In this document: positions 45,741 through 56,860 of the stretch, piece after piece
Numbering within the stretch: position 1 is the stretch's first letter
How the letters are laid out: every line of letters begins with the position of its first letter
Assembly: GCF_018968705.1 (NCBI RefSeq)
Contig: NZ_CP076668.1
Coordinates: forward strand, 4,289,001 to 4,353,000
Length of the DNA: 64,000 nt
Origin: Pseudomonas lijiangensis
GTDB lineage: Bacteria; Pseudomonadota; Gammaproteobacteria; Pseudomonadales; Pseudomonadaceae
Direction: 5' to 3'
Made by a program: the position numbers and the translations under genes
The notes under the pieces: model-generated
Told to the model about the DNA's origin: nothing
The model's input: the letters and a program-made list of their open reading frames with translations, nothing else
Databases searched by the model: none

Positions 45741-46642
45741 CAGTTGGGCGCGTCGTAGACGCCGGTCGACAGGTAACGGTCGCCGCGGTCACAGATGATT
45801 GCGACCATGACCGCATTTTCGACTTCACGGGACAGGCGCAACATGCCGGCTACAGCGCCACCGGACGACACGCCACAGAAGATGCCTTCTTCGCGGGCCA
45901 GTCGGCGCATGGTGTCTTCGGCTTCCTGCTGGGCCATGTCGATGATGCGATCGACACGATCGGCCTGATAGATACGCGGCAGGTATTCCTGGGGCCAGCG
46001 GCGGATGCCTGGAATCGCGGCGCCTTCCATTGGCTGCAGACCGACGATCTGCACGTCCGGATTCTGCTCCTTGAGGTAGCGCGAGGTGCCCATGATGGTC
46101 CCCGTGGTGCCCATGGAGCTGACGAAATGGGTGATGGTGCCGCCAGTCTGCTGCCAGATTTCCGGGCCGGTACTGGTGTAATGCGCTTCGGGATTGTCGC
46201 CGTTGGCGAATTGATCGAGCACCTTGCCACGGCCTTCGGCCTGCATGCGCTCAGCCAGGTCGCGGGCGCCTTCCATGCCCTCTTCCTTGCTGACCAGAAT
46301 CAGTTCCGCGCCATAGGCGGTCATGGCAGCCTTGCGTTCGGCACTGGAGTTGTCCGGCATGATCAGAATCATGCGATAACCCTTGATCGCTGCGGCCATG
46401 GCCAGGGCGATGCCGGTATTGCCGGAAGTGGCTTCGATCAGAGTGTCGCCCGCGTGGATCTGGCCGCGCAGTTCGGCACGGGTAATCATCGACAGCGCCG
46501 GGCGGTCTTTTACCGAGCCAGCCGGGTTGTTACCTTCGAGCTTCAACAGGAGGGTATTGCTGGTATTACCCCCGATGCGTTGCAGGCGCACGAGCGGGGT
46601 GTTGCCGACGCAATCGGCAATGGTTTGATACTGCAAGGTCAT
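45740..46642 (-). CDS. cysM: cysteine synthase B
   Basis: A 300-residue PLP enzyme that makes cysteine from O-acetylserine and sulfide or thiosulfate. The PLP lysine is K45 in [22 protein letters not shown] binds the substrate carboxylate. CysM type is preferred over CysK because of the length and the [12 protein letters not shown] and SSGGAVAG segments. The start at 46642 (MTLQYQ) is chosen over an open upstream extension. It diverges from gacS. Confidence 0.95.
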   Translation of the reverse strand: MTLQYQTIADCVGNTPLVRLQRIGGNTSNTLLLKLEGNNPAGSVKDRPALSMITRAELRGQIHAGDTLIEATSGNTGIALAMAAAIKGYRMILIMPDNSSAERKAAMTAYGAELILVSKEEGMEGARDLAERMQAEGRGKVLDQFANGDNPEAHYTSTGPEIWQQTGGTITHFVSSMGTTGTIMGTSRYLKEQNPDVQIVGLQPMEGAAIPGIRRWPQEYLPRIYQADRVDRIIDMAQQEAEDTMRRLAREEGIFCGVSSGGAVAGMLRLSREVENAVMVAIICDRGDRYLSTGVYDAPN

Positions 46643-46884
46643 GGCGTATTCGCGATCCAGACTGCGGGGGGCACTATCATAACGGCAAACGCCCAAAGCC
46701 CATATCACGCAAAGTGCGCTTCTTATCACCAAAAGGAATAAGCGATATTTTCGGCTCCAGCCTCACAAGCCTTGACTTCCCGCACCCCCAAGAGCGTATC
46801 GGCATGTAATATGCGTTTCAGGGTAAGCGGCTAGACTGCCCTGAAACGATATCGATGGACTGATTCCGACAGGTGGAGAAAGCT

Positions 46885-49638
46885 GTGCTGACCAAACTGG
46901 GTATAAAAGGCCGCGTATTACTGCTGACTATTCTGCCGGCCAGTTTGATCGCGCTGATGATGGGCACTTACTTCACGGTGATGCAGCTTCACGAGTTGCA
47001 GGGCCAGTTGCTGCAACGCGGTGAAATGATTGCCCAGGAACTGGCGCCACTGTCCGCCCCCGCGCTGGGACGCAGAGACAAGACCCTCCTGAGTCGCATC
47101 GCCTCCCAGACCCTCGAACAGGCCGATGTACGTTCGGTGTCCTTTCTGGACCCCGAGCGCAATCCCCTTGCCCATGCCGGCCCGAGCATGATCGCGCCTT
47201 CACCCATCGGTAACAGCACCCAGTTGCTCAACACGTCTGCCAACGATGCGACCCGTTACCTGCTGCCGGTATTTGGCAATCAGCGCCACCTGACCAGCGA
47301 AATCATCCCCGCCGAAGCCGACCGGCTGCTGGGCTGGGTTGAGCTGGAAATTTCCCACAACGGCACTTTGCTGCGTGGCTATCGCAGCCTGTTCGTCAGC
47401 AGCCTGCTGATCCTCTTCGGCCTGGCGCTGACTGCCATTGTCGCGGTACGCATGAGCCGCACCATCAATGAACCCCTGAGCCAGATCAAACAGGCAGTGT
47501 CGCAACTCAAGGACGGCAACCTCGAAGCACGAGTACCGCCGCTGGGCAGCGCGGAACTGGATGTGCTCGCCTCCGGCATCAATCGCATGGCTTCGACCTT
47601 GCAGAATGCCCAGGAAGAATTGCAGCACAGCGTCGATCAGGCCACGGAAGACGTCAGGCAGAACCTGGAAACCATCGAGATCCAGAACATCGAACTGGAT
47701 CTGGCACGCAAGGAAGCACTGGAAGCCAGCCGGATCAAATCCGAGTTCCTGGCCAACATGAGCCATGAAATCCGCACCCCGCTCAACGGCATTCTGGGCT
47801 TCACCCATCTGTTGCAGAAAAGCGAGCTGACCCCGCGCCAGCGCGATTACATGAACACCATCGAGAAGTCGGCCGACAGCCTGCTGAGCATCATCAACGA
47901 GATTCTCGACTTCTCCAAGATCGAAGCTGGCAAGCTGGTACTGGAAAACGTCCCGTTCAACCTGCGCGACCTGCTGCAGGACACCATGACTATCCTGGCT
48001 CCGGCAGCCCATGCCAAGCAGCTTGAACTGGTCAGCCTGGTTTATCGCGACACGCCATTGTCCCTGTCGGGCGACCCGCTGCGCCTCAAGCAGATCCTGA
48101 CCAATCTGGTCAGCAACGCGATCAAGTTCACCCGCGAAGGCACCATCGTCGCCCGGGCCATGGTCGAAGACGAAACCGAGGAACACGCGCAGTTGCGCAT
48201 CAGCGTTCAGGACACCGGCATCGGCCTGTCCAGCCAGGATGTACGCGCCCTGTTCCAGGCCTTCAGTCAGGCGGACAATTCGTTGTCTCGCCAGCCGGGC
48301 GGCACAGGCCTCGGGCTGGTGATTTCCAAACGCCTGATCGAGCAGATGGGCGGCGAGATTGGCGTGGACAGCACGCCGGGCATCGGCTCCGAGTTCTGGA
48401 TCACGCTGACGCTGCCCAAGGCCCGGGAAGAAGTCGAAGAGCTGCTGTACAAGCCGCTGGAAGGCGTTCGCGCCGCCGTGCTTGAACACCATGAACTGGC
48501 CCGTCAGGCTCTGGAACACCAACTGGAAGACTGCGGGCTTGAAACCCTGATCTTCAATAATCTGGAAAACCTGCTCAACGGGGTGACCGCCGCCCACCAG
48601 ACATCGACAGCCATCGATCTGGCGGTGCTGGGCGTTACCGCCCATGAAATCCCGCCGGAGCGGCTGCGCCAGCACATATGGGATCTGGAGAACCTGGGCT
48701 GCAAGGTGCTGGTGTTGTGCCCGACCACCGAGCAGGCGCTGTTCCAGTTGTCGGTGCCAGATGTCTATAACCAGTTGCAGGCCAAGCCCGCCTGCACCCG
48801 CAAACTGCAGAAAGCCCTGTCGGAACTGATTGCGCCCAAAGTGGTGCGCACCGACGTTGTCCAGCCATTGGCCAGTCGCCCGCCAAAAGTCCTGTGCGTG
48901 GACGACAACCCCGCCAACCTGTTGCTGGTCCAGACCCTGCTCGAAGACATGGGCGCGCTGGTCGTGGCGGTCGACAGTGGTTATGCGGCGCTGCATTGCG
49001 TGCAGACCGAAACCTTCGATCTGGTGCTGATGGATGTGCAGATGCCGGGCATGGATGGACGTCAGGCCACTGAAGCGATTCGGGTCTGGGAACTGGAGCG
49101 CCAGTGTACGTCCCTGCCCATCGTCGCCCTCACCGCCCATGCCATGGCCAATGAAAAGCGTTCCTTGCTGCAAAGCGGCATGGACGATTACCTGACCAAG
49201 CCCATCAGCGAGCGGCAACTGGCGCAAGTAGTGCTCAAGTGGACAGGACTGGCCTTGCGCACGCCGCTGCCGGAGCGCCCGTCCGATACCCAGCAGAACC
49301 ATGCAGGGCCGCTGGTGCTCGATCACGAAGAAGGTTTGCGTCTGGCTGCCGGCAAGCCCGATCTGGCAACCGATATGCTGGCCATGCTGCTGGCATCGCT
49401 GGATGCCGACCGCGAGGCCATTCGGCTGGCACGAGCCGCCGAAGACATTCAGGGCCTGATCGAGCGCGTCCATCGCCTTCACGGCGCCACACGCTACTGC
49501 GGCGTACCGCAACTGCGCGCCGCCTGCCAACGCGCCGAAACCCTGCTCAAACAGGATTCGCCAGAGGCTATCGATGCCCTGGACGATCTGGATAAAGCCA
49601 TTACCCGGCTGGCCGTCGAAGCTCGTGTAACCGCCTAA
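46885..49638 (+). CDS. gacS: hybrid sensor histidine kinase GacS
   Basis: A 917-residue tripartite sensor kinase, master regulator (with GacA and the Rsm small RNAs) of secondary metabolism, virulence and biofilm in Pseudomonas. Order: transmembrane helix (about 9-32), periplasmic domain, second helix (about 165-187), HAMP, coiled coil, HisKA with H294 in FLANMSHEIRTPLNG, HATPase, receiver with D717 in LVLMDVQMPGMDG, and Hpt with H863 in VHRLHGA. The start is GTG at 46885 with GGAGA six bases upstream; an earlier GTG at 46873 overlaps that ribosome site. All three phospho-sites are intact. Confidence 0.97.
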   Translation: MLTKLGIKGRVLLLTILPASLIALMMGTYFTVMQLHELQGQLLQRGEMIAQELAPLSAPALGRRDKTLLSRIASQTLEQADVRSVSFLDPERNPLAHAGPSMIAPSPIGNSTQLLNTSANDATRYLLPVFGNQRHLTSEIIPAEADRLLGWVELEISHNGTLLRGYRSLFVSSLLILFGLALTAIVAVRMSRTINEPLSQIKQAVSQLKDGNLEARVPPLGSAELDVLASGINRMASTLQNAQEELQHSVDQATEDVRQNLETIEIQNIELDLARKEALEASRIKSEFLANMSHEIRTPLNGILGFTHLLQKSELTPRQRDYMNTIEKSADSLLSIINEILDFSKIEAGKLVLENVPFNLRDLLQDTMTILAPAAHAKQLELVSLVYRDTPLSLSGDPLRLKQILTNLVSNAIKFTREGTIVARAMVEDETEEHAQLRISVQDTGIGLSSQDVRALFQAFSQADNSLSRQPGGTGLGLVISKRLIEQMGGEIGVDSTPGIGSEFWITLTLPKAREEVEELLYKPLEGVRAAVLEHHELARQALEHQLEDCGLETLIFNNLENLLNGVTAAHQTSTAIDLAVLGVTAHEIPPERLRQHIWDLENLGCKVLVLCPTTEQALFQLSVPDVYNQLQAKPACTRKLQKALSELIAPKVVRTDVVQPLASRPPKVLCVDDNPANLLLVQTLLEDMGALVVAVDSGYAALHCVQTETFDLVLMDVQMPGMDGRQATEAIRVWELERQCTSLPIVALTAHAMANEKRSLLQSGMDDYLTKPISERQLAQVVLKWTGLALRTPLPERPSDTQQNHAGPLVLDHEEGLRLAAGKPDLATDMLAMLLASLDADREAIRLARAAEDIQGLIERVHRLHGATRYCGVPQLRAACQRAETLLKQDSPEAIDALDDLDKAITRLAVEARVTA

Positions 49639-49647
49639 GTTCAATGA

Positions 49648-49739
49648 TGTGGGAGGCAGCTTGCTGGCGACAGGGCCAGTGAAGCCAAGACATTTTTATC
49701 GGCTTCAACGCCCCCGTCGCCAGCAAGCTGCCTCCCACA
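49648..49739. repeat. REP-like inverted doublet, class A
   Basis: These are the class A arms (TGTGGGAGGCAGCTTGCTGGCGA and inverse) 10 bases after the gacS stop. The spacer (ACATTTTTATCGGC) is of the second type, shared with the copy at 61993. Confidence 0.92.
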
Positions 49740-49808
49740 GTCAACGAACTGACCTGGCAAGATTTAACGCAGACAGAGCGAATAAACTCGTTTCTACAAG
49801 GAAGACCC

Positions 49809-50810
49809 ATGACCCTGCGCACCCTGATTTTCAGCAGCCAGACCTATGACCGGGAAAGCTTCCTGGCCGCCCAGGCACCCGAAGGCCTGGAACTGCATTT
49901 CCAGCCCGCTCGCCTGACCCTGGAAACCGCCACACTGGCCCAGGACTACCCGGTGGTCTGCGCCTTTATCAATGACGACCTCAGCGCCCCGGTACTGGAG
50001 CGTCTGGCAGCCGGTGGCACCAGGCTGATTGCCCTGCGCTCGGCGGGTTACAACCATGTGGACCTGCAAGCCGCCCAGCGACTCGGCCTCGCCGTCGTCC
50101 GGGTTCCGGCGTATTCGCCCCATGCCGTGGCCGAGCACGCCGTGGCCTTGATCCTGGCCCTCAACCGCCATCTGAATCGCGCCTACAACCGCACCCGCGA
50201 AGGCGACTTCAGCCTGCATGGCCTGACCGGTTTCGATCTGGTGGGCAAGACCGTCGGCGTGATCGGCACCGGGCAGATCGGCGCAACCTTCGCGAAGATC
50301 ATGTCGGGTTTTGGCTGCAAGCTGCTGGCTTACGATCCGTACCCGAATCCGCAAGTCCTGGCCCTGGGTGCCGAATATCTGAGCCTGCCCGCCCTGCTTG
50401 AACAGGCGCAGATCATCAGCCTGCATTGCCCGCTGACCGAGCAGACCCGCCACCTGATCAACCAGCAATCCCTGGCCACCCTGCAACGAGGCGCCATGCT
50501 CATCAATACCGGTCGTGGGGCGCTGGTGGAAACACCTGCATTGATCGACGCCCTCAAGACCGGGCAACTGGGGTATCTGGGGCTGGATGTCTATGAAGAG
50601 GAAGCGCAACTGTTCTTCGCCGACCGCTCGGACCTGCCGTTGCAGGACGACGTGCTGGCGCGCCTGCTGACTTTTCCCAATGTCATCATCACCGCTCATC
50701 AGGCTTTTCTGACTCAGGAAGCACTGGGCGCCATTGCCCGTACAACTCTGGATAATATTGCAGCGTGGAATGCAGGTACTCCGCAAAACCGGGTAGAAGC
50801 CCAAGCGTGA
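49809..50810 (+). CDS. ldhA: D-lactate dehydrogenase (2-hydroxyacid dehydrogenase)
   Basis: A 333-residue NAD-dependent D-2-hydroxyacid dehydrogenase. The Rossmann motif is VGVIGTGQIGATFAKI (about 147-162). The catalytic arginine lies near NTGRGALVE, the glutamate in LDVYEEE and the histidine in IITAHQAFLT. The sequence matches the fermentative LdhA branch, which reduces pyruvate to D-lactate. Its position next to gacS is the same as in P. aeruginosa. Confidence 0.92.
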   Translation: MTLRTLIFSSQTYDRESFLAAQAPEGLELHFQPARLTLETATLAQDYPVVCAFINDDLSAPVLERLAAGGTRLIALRSAGYNHVDLQAAQRLGLAVVRVPAYSPHAVAEHAVALILALNRHLNRAYNRTREGDFSLHGLTGFDLVGKTVGVIGTGQIGATFAKIMSGFGCKLLAYDPYPNPQVLALGAEYLSLPALLEQAQIISLHCPLTEQTRHLINQQSLATLQRGAMLINTGRGALVETPALIDALKTGQLGYLGLDVYEEEAQLFFADRSDLPLQDDVLARLLTFPNVIITAHQAFLTQEALGAIARTTLDNIAAWNAGTPQNRVEAQA

Positions 50811-50836
50811 TAAGATGCGCGCAATTTGGAGGACCC

Positions 50837-51274
50837 ATGGTCGAACACGATTTCCGCTACAGCATGCTCAACCCGCAACACACTCTCACCGAGTGCCGTA
50901 CGCTGGGGCCCGGGCGTTATCAAGTCACCGGTAACGGCGGCTCGATTCATAACAATGACCAGTTGCTGGTGACCATCAAGGGCAGCAAAAGCCTTTATAT
51001 GCGTCTGTCGGTAGAGAAAGTCCGGCACCTGATCAACCCGCCCGGCCAATGGGTCGCAGTGGCCAATGGCCCGGCGTTCGACGAATTGGCAATCCACCAG
51101 TGGAAGGTCAATTGCGACAGTTGCTCGGCCGAGCTGGACTTCGAGTTCATGGTCGAGAGCAAGCTTGGCACCAAGGCCCAGAAACCCGCCGCCGTTGCAC
51201 GCATCGCCGAGCTGGGCTGGAAGACCGAGGGTGAAAAACACACATGCAGAAAGTGTCAGGAGAAAGTGGCATGA
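50837..51274 (+). CDS. hypothetical protein with possible zinc ribbon
   Basis: A 145-residue soluble protein with an excellent ribosome site (TTGGAGG, 6 bases before ATG). It has two cysteine pairs, CDSC (about residues 95-98) and CRKC near the C-terminus (about 138-141), which together could bind zinc. No known domain is recognised. It overlaps the following META-domain lipoprotein gene as ATGA, so the two are translationally coupled. The frame extends back to 50765 inside ldhA; that start is rejected. Confidence 0.75.
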   Translation: MVEHDFRYSMLNPQHTLTECRTLGPGRYQVTGNGGSIHNNDQLLVTIKGSKSLYMRLSVEKVRHLINPPGQWVAVANGPAFDELAIHQWKVNCDSCSAELDFEFMVESKLGTKAQKPAAVARIAELGWKTEGEKHTCRKCQEKVA

Positions 51275-51675
51275 AACACCTGGCTGTACTGAGCCTGATC
51301 GGTAGTGCCCTGCTGGTCGGCTGTGCGACTGAGCCCAAACCCATCGAACAGGATCAGAGCTATGTGCTGGAGTGGATCGGCGAACGTCCGCTGATCGACA
51401 GCAGCCGCCTGACCATGACCCTCGGCGCCGATGGCCGCGCCTACGGCAACGCAGGCTGCAACCACTGGTTCGCGCCCTACACTCTGAAAGGCCAGACCAT
51501 CAGCTTCGGCCCCATCGGCAACACGCGCAAAATGTGCGTACCGCCGTTGATGGAACAGGAGCAGCGTTTCCTGAAAGAACTGAGCAAGGTGCAGCGCTGG
51601 GATATTTCACCCATCGAGCAATTGCGCCTGTGGCCAGCCGAAGGCAAGCCATTGCGGTTCTGGCCTGAGGACTGA
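51271..51675 (+). CDS. META domain lipoprotein (HslJ-like)
   Basis: A 134-residue protein with signal peptide and lipobox LLVGC (cysteine about residue 18). The mature part has the META/HslJ pattern: GERPLIDSSRLTMTLGADGRAYGNAGCNHWFAPYT split over beta strands, and TRKMCVPPLMEQEQRFLKEL. HslJ is a heat-inducible outer-membrane lipoprotein of unclear role. It is coupled to the upstream putative zinc-ribbon gene. Confidence 0.85.
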   Translation: MKHLAVLSLIGSALLVGCATEPKPIEQDQSYVLEWIGERPLIDSSRLTMTLGADGRAYGNAGCNHWFAPYTLKGQTISFGPIGNTRKMCVPPLMEQEQRFLKELSKVQRWDISPIEQLRLWPAEGKPLRFWPED

Positions 51676-51689
51676 TCAAGCCACACCCA

Positions 51690-51740
51690 GTGGGAGCGAA
51701 TTCATTCGCGAATGGCCTTCGCGAATGAATTCGCTCCCAC
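51690..51740. repeat. REP-like inverted doublet, class C
   Basis: GTGGGAGCGAATTCATTCGCGAA and its inverse with a 5-base gap, between the stops of two convergent genes (15 and 7 bases away). It probably acts as the shared transcript end. Confidence 0.92.
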
Positions 51741-51747
51741 ACACACT

Positions 51748-52215
51748 TCAGCCTTCCCCGCGCAACGCCTTCAACTTGTCCGTCACGCCCTGTGCGGTCT
51801 GCTCGCCCAGCAACTGCGCGCGCATCTTGCCTTTGTCGTCGATGATGTAGGTCACCGGAAGCGCTTCGGAAGGTGGCAGGTTGTAGCGCTCGGCAGGGTC
51901 CTGGGCCAGGACGGTGAATTTGATGCCCAGGGCATTGGCAGCATTTTTCAGGTCGTCGCCCTGCAGGTTGTCGAAATTGACACCCAGCACGCTGACTTTC
52001 TTGTCCTTGAGTTCCTCGGACAAGTGATTGAACTCGGGGATCTCGGTACGGCATGGGCCACACCACTCCGCCCAGTAGTTAATCACCAGCCAATGGTTGT
52101 CGATGCGTTCGCTGGACACCTTCTGGCCGTTCTGGTCCACCCCCAGATCCGCGCCACAACCGCTCAACAGCAAACTGCCGACAAACATCGCTACCGCTGC
52201 CAATCGCCTCGCCAT
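51748..52215 (-). CDS. TlpA-like thiol:disulfide reductase lipoprotein
   Basis: A 155-residue thioredoxin-fold protein. The lipobox LLSGC gives a lipidated cysteine at residue 20, so it is anchored in the periplasm. The active site is WCGPC (C52, C55) in NYWAEWCGPCRTE. TlpA/ResA-like proteins reduce disulfides in exported proteins or apocytochromes. It diverges from the arsC-like gene. Confidence 0.9.
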   Translation of the reverse strand: MARRLAAVAMFVGSLLLSGCGADLGVDQNGQKVSSERIDNHWLVINYWAEWCGPCRTEIPEFNHLSEELKDKKVSVLGVNFDNLQGDDLKNAANALGIKFTVLAQDPAERYNLPPSEALPVTYIIDDKGKMRAQLLGEQTAQGVTDKLKALRGEG

Positions 52216-52333
52216 CTGTGCTTCCTTCCTCGACTTTCTCTATAAACGGTTCACCGATATGCGCCTGATCATGTCGACCCGCGCCGTCGCGCAGGTAGAA
52301 TACGCGCCACTCTAGGCAAGATGCGACCTGCAA

Positions 52334-53698
<1,365 letters not shown>

Positions 53699-53713
53699 GG
53701 TCATACATCACTT

Positions 53714-53803
53714 TGTGGGAGGCAGCTTGCTGGCGACTTCAGCGTACAGACGCAGAATATTTGCCGGTTTTCAGGCCTTTTCGCCAGCAAGCTGCCTCCC
53801 ACA
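53714..53803. repeat. REP-like inverted doublet, class A
   Basis: Class A arms with the first-type spacer (CGCAGAATATTTGCCGG and TTTTCAGG) in the same orientation as at 39921. It starts 16 bases after the DUF2069 stop. Confidence 0.92.
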
Positions 53804-53842
53804 AGTTTATGTGTGGCTGATCTATCTGCTTATGGAGAACCG

Positions 53843-54514
53843 ATGCACGATTACAAGTGGTTGAACGAATACTGTCTGAACCGTTTCGGCTCGGCCAAGG
53901 CACTTGAGGCGCTGCTGCCGGTGCCGCATACGCCGAAGCAACTGATGGCTTTCGGCGATGATCGCTATCTGTCGACCATGGCGCTGCGAGTCTTTCGGGC
54001 AGGCTTGAAGCACAGTCTGGTGGATGCTAAATGGCCTGTGTTCGAGGAAGTGTTCTTTCGCTTCGATCCGGAGAAAGTCGTACTGATGGGGGCTGACCAT
54101 CTGGAGCGGCTGATGCAGGACACTCGCATCATTCGCCACCTGGGCAAGCTCAAGAGCGTGCCACGCAATGCGCAACTGATTCTGGATGTCGCCCAGGAAC
54201 ACGGCAGCTTCGCCAAATTCATCGCCCAATGGCCTGTCGATGACATCACCGGCCTATGGCAATACCTGGCCAAGCACGGCAATCAGATGGGTGGGCTTTC
54301 AGCGCCGCGCTTCCTGCGCATGGTGGGCAAGGACACCTTTATCCCGAGCCAGGATGTAGTGGCTGCCCTGAACGCGCAGAACATCGTCGATAAAGTACCG
54401 ACCAGCAAGCGCGATCAGGCCATCGTGCAGGATGTCTTCAATCAGTGGCATGCCCAGAGCGGGCGTCCGATGTGCCAGCTCTCGGCGATGCTGGCCTTCA
54501 CCGTCAACCACTGA
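53843..54514 (+). CDS. DNA-3-methyladenine glycosylase I family protein (diverged)
   Basis: A 223-residue protein that resembles the Tag family in its middle part: STMALRVFRAGLKHSLVDAKWPVFEEVFFRFD split by family spacing, then DTRIIRHLGKLKSVPRNAQLI like the Tag helix-hairpin-helix region. The N-terminal cysteine-x-tryptophan and the zinc ligands of E. coli Tag are not evident, so metal binding and glycosylase activity are uncertain. The ATG at 53843 (MHDYKWLNEYC) has GGAGA upstream and is preferred to the 53813 start. It converges on ttcA. Confidence 0.75.
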   Translation: MHDYKWLNEYCLNRFGSAKALEALLPVPHTPKQLMAFGDDRYLSTMALRVFRAGLKHSLVDAKWPVFEEVFFRFDPEKVVLMGADHLERLMQDTRIIRHLGKLKSVPRNAQLILDVAQEHGSFAKFIAQWPVDDITGLWQYLAKHGNQMGGLSAPRFLRMVGKDTFIPSQDVVAALNAQNIVDKVPTSKRDQAIVQDVFNQWHAQSGRPMCQLSAMLAFTVNH

Positions 54515-54521
54515 TTGCCGG

Positions 54522-55346
54522 TCAGATATTCACCACATTGACGAACCGCGAGGCTGCGGTTTCGTCCATGCGCAGGCTGGTGAAGTCAAACAGGTTGCGG
54601 TCGGCCAGTTGCGACGGATGAACGTTCTGCAAGGCGCGGAAGATGCTTTCGGTACGGCCGGGCGTCTTGCGTTCCCACTCGATGAGCATTTCCTTGACCA
54701 CCTGGCGCTGCAGGTTTTCCTGGGAGCCGCACAGGTTGCACGGAATGATCGGGAATTCCTTGAAGTCCGAATACGCCTGAATGTCCTTCTCATGGCAGTA
54801 AGCCAACGGGCGGATCACCACGTTGCGGCCGTCGTCGGAGCGCAGCTTGGGCGGCATGGCCTTGAGCGAACCGTTGAAGAACATGTTCAGAAAGAAGGTT
54901 TCGACGATATCGTCGCGATGATGCCCCAGCGCCATTTTGGTGGCGCCGATCTCGTCGGCGAAGGTATACAGGGTGCCACGACGCAGACGCGAGCACAGCG
55001 AACAGGTGGTCTTGCCTTCCGGAACCAGCTCCTTGACCACCGAATAGGTGTCTTTTTCGACGATGTGGTATTCGATACCCAGGGTTGCCAGATAGGCTGG
55101 CAGCACATGCTCCGGGAAACCTGGCTGCTTCTGGTCCATGTTCACGGCAACGATCTCGAACTTGATCGGCGCGACCTTCTGCAGATGCATCAGCACGTCG
55201 AGCATGGTGTAGCTGTCCTTGCCGCCGGAGAGACAGACCATCACCTTGTCGCCATCTTCAATCATGTTGAAGTCGGTAACCGCTTCGCCGGCCAGCCGAC
55301 GCAGGCGTTTCTGCAGTTTGTTCTGATTGACTGAAAGGGTGCCCAT
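54522..55346 (-). CDS. ttcA: tRNA 2-thiocytidine(32) synthetase TtcA
   Basis: A 274-residue PP-loop enzyme that thiolates cytidine 32 of tRNA using ATP and an iron-sulfur cluster. The PP-loop is SGGKDS (40-45). Cluster cysteines are C115 and C118 (TCSLC) and C203/C206 (PCNLC). The start [10 protein letters not shown] is chosen; the longer frame lacks a ribosome site. Confidence 0.96.
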   Translation of the reverse strand: MGTLSVNQNKLQKRLRRLAGEAVTDFNMIEDGDKVMVCLSGGKDSYTMLDVLMHLQKVAPIKFEIVAVNMDQKQPGFPEHVLPAYLATLGIEYHIVEKDTYSVVKELVPEGKTTCSLCSRLRRGTLYTFADEIGATKMALGHHRDDIVETFFLNMFFNGSLKAMPPKLRSDDGRNVVIRPLAYCHEKDIQAYSDFKEFPIIPCNLCGSQENLQRQVVKEMLIEWERKTPGRTESIFRALQNVHPSQLADRNLFDFTSLRMDETAASRFVNVVNI

Positions 55347-55573
55347 GATGCTGGTGGTATCCGCTGGTGACTTCGGGGAAAGGGCGGCCATTTTACGCAC
55401 AACCTGCGGATCGTTAAACCACTGGCTTATGGAACCCTGCTATTAACAGGCCATGGTAAATCGCCAAACACTCTAAGCCCGCCGTTCATGGCCTGACCAT
55501 GCTTTCTATACTGCGTGATGAGGTCGCATTCAGGCTTGTGGCCTTCCATCCACGAGATGAAGGAGTCACCCTA

Positions 55574-56173
55574 ATGATCCATCACGTCTGGGGGCTGTTC
55601 ACGCATCCCGATCGGGAATGGAGACAGATACGTGGCGAAGAAGAAAGCATTGGCCACATGTACCTCACTCACACCCTCATCCTGGCCGCGATCCCGGCAG
55701 TTTCCGCTTATATAGGCACCACCCAGATCGGCTGGGCCATCGGTGACAGCCCGCCGGTGATGCTGACCCACGGCAGCGCGATAGGCATGACGCTCATGTC
55801 ATACATTTCCATGCTGCTGGGTGTTGCAGTAATGGGTGGCTTCATTCACTGGATGGCTCGCACCTACGATGCCACGCCAACCCTGGCCCAATGTGTTGCG
55901 TTTGCCACCTATACGGCCACGCCTCTGTTCATCGGCGGGCTGGCGGCGCTGTATCCCCATATGTGGCTGGGGATGCTGGTGGGGACTGCGGCCATTTGCT
56001 ACACGGTTTACCTGCTCTATGTCGGGCTGCCGACGTTCATGGATATTCCCGAAGAAGAAGGCTTCATGTTTTCCAGCTCCGTCCTGGCCGTGGGCCTGGT
56101 GGTGCTGGTAGCGATCATGGCCTTTACCGTGGTGCTGTGGGGCGTCGGAGTCGGCCCGGAATACACCAGTTGA
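55574..56173 (+). CDS. Yip1 family inner-membrane protein
   Basis: A 199-residue protein with about five transmembrane helices (about 30-50, 70-90, 105-130, 140-160, 175-195). The N-terminal HVWGLFTHPDREWRQIR is typical of bacterial Yip1/DUF1282 proteins. AAGGAG lies 8 bases before the ATG; the frame is open back to 55499 but that start is rejected. The function is unknown. Confidence 0.87.
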   Translation: MIHHVWGLFTHPDREWRQIRGEEESIGHMYLTHTLILAAIPAVSAYIGTTQIGWAIGDSPPVMLTHGSAIGMTLMSYISMLLGVAVMGGFIHWMARTYDATPTLAQCVAFATYTATPLFIGGLAALYPHMWLGMLVGTAAICYTVYLLYVGLPTFMDIPEEEGFMFSSSVLAVGLVVLVAIMAFTVVLWGVGVGPEYTS

Positions 56174-56295
56174 AGAACCGTGCGGCGGGCAGCACGCTCA
56201 TGCAGCCCGCCACGGCGACCGACCATCCGGCAGTCGGGGTTGCCAGCACGCCCCCGCATTACGGCATACTTGGCGCATCTGGAGAGCCACACAGC

Positions 56296-56790
56296 ATGCC
56301 CGAGCAACTCAATTCCCGTGTAGAAACCTGTTACCAGCAAGCCGAAGCCTTTTTCAAACGCACCTTCAAACGCCCGGTCGTCAGCCTCAAGCTGCGCGGC
56401 CAGAAAGCCGGTGTCGCCCACCTGCACGAGAACATGCTGCGCTTCAACCCGAAGCTGTATCGGGAAAACGCCGAAGACTTCCTGCGCCAGACCGTACCCC
56501 ACGAAGTCGCTCACATGATTGCCCATCAATTGTTCGGGGACCGTATCCAGCCTCATGGCGAAGAGTGGCAACTGATCATGCGCGGCGTATACGAACTGCC
56601 GCCCAACCGCTGCCATACCTACGCCATCGAACGACGCAGCGTAACCCGCTACATCTATCGCTGCCCCTGTGCCGGCAGCGACTTCCCCTTCTCGGCCCAG
56701 CGCCACAACATGGTTTCCAAAGGCCGCCGCTACCTGTGCCGCCGCTGCCGTCAGACGCTGGTTTTCAGCGGTGAAACCCGCGTCGAGTAA
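56296..56790 (+). CDS. sprT: SprT family zinc metalloprotein
   Basis: A 164-residue SprT-like protein. The metallopeptidase motif HEVAH is at 69-73 with a further histidine at 87 (QPHGEEW). The C-terminal zinc ribbon consists of the CPC pair and CRRC. SprT-type domains are related to the DNA-protein-crosslink protease SPRTN, but the role of bacterial SprT is not settled. GGAGAG lies upstream. A strong terminator follows. Confidence 0.92.
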   Translation: MPEQLNSRVETCYQQAEAFFKRTFKRPVVSLKLRGQKAGVAHLHENMLRFNPKLYRENAEDFLRQTVPHEVAHMIAHQLFGDRIQPHGEEWQLIMRGVYELPPNRCHTYAIERRSVTRYIYRCPCAGSDFPFSAQRHNMVSKGRRYLCRRCRQTLVFSGETRVE

Positions 56791-56814
56791 TCCCCCGTCG
56801 CAGAAATCGCACCC

Positions 56815-56847
56815 ATAAAAAAACCCATCCGAAGATGGGTTTTTTGT
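56815..56847. terminator. intrinsic terminator shared by sprT and dctA
   Basis: AAAAAAACCCATC and GATGGGTTTTTT form a stem with a CGAA tetraloop. A run on one side and T run on the other suit both convergent genes. Confidence 0.92.
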
Positions 56848-56860
56848 CACTCAGCGCGTG

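Noticed and set aside
47200..49644. 814-residue minus-strand ORF opposite gacS
   Set aside because: Antisense to gacS, where all three phospho-sites are intact on the plus strand; composition is typical of a shadow frame.
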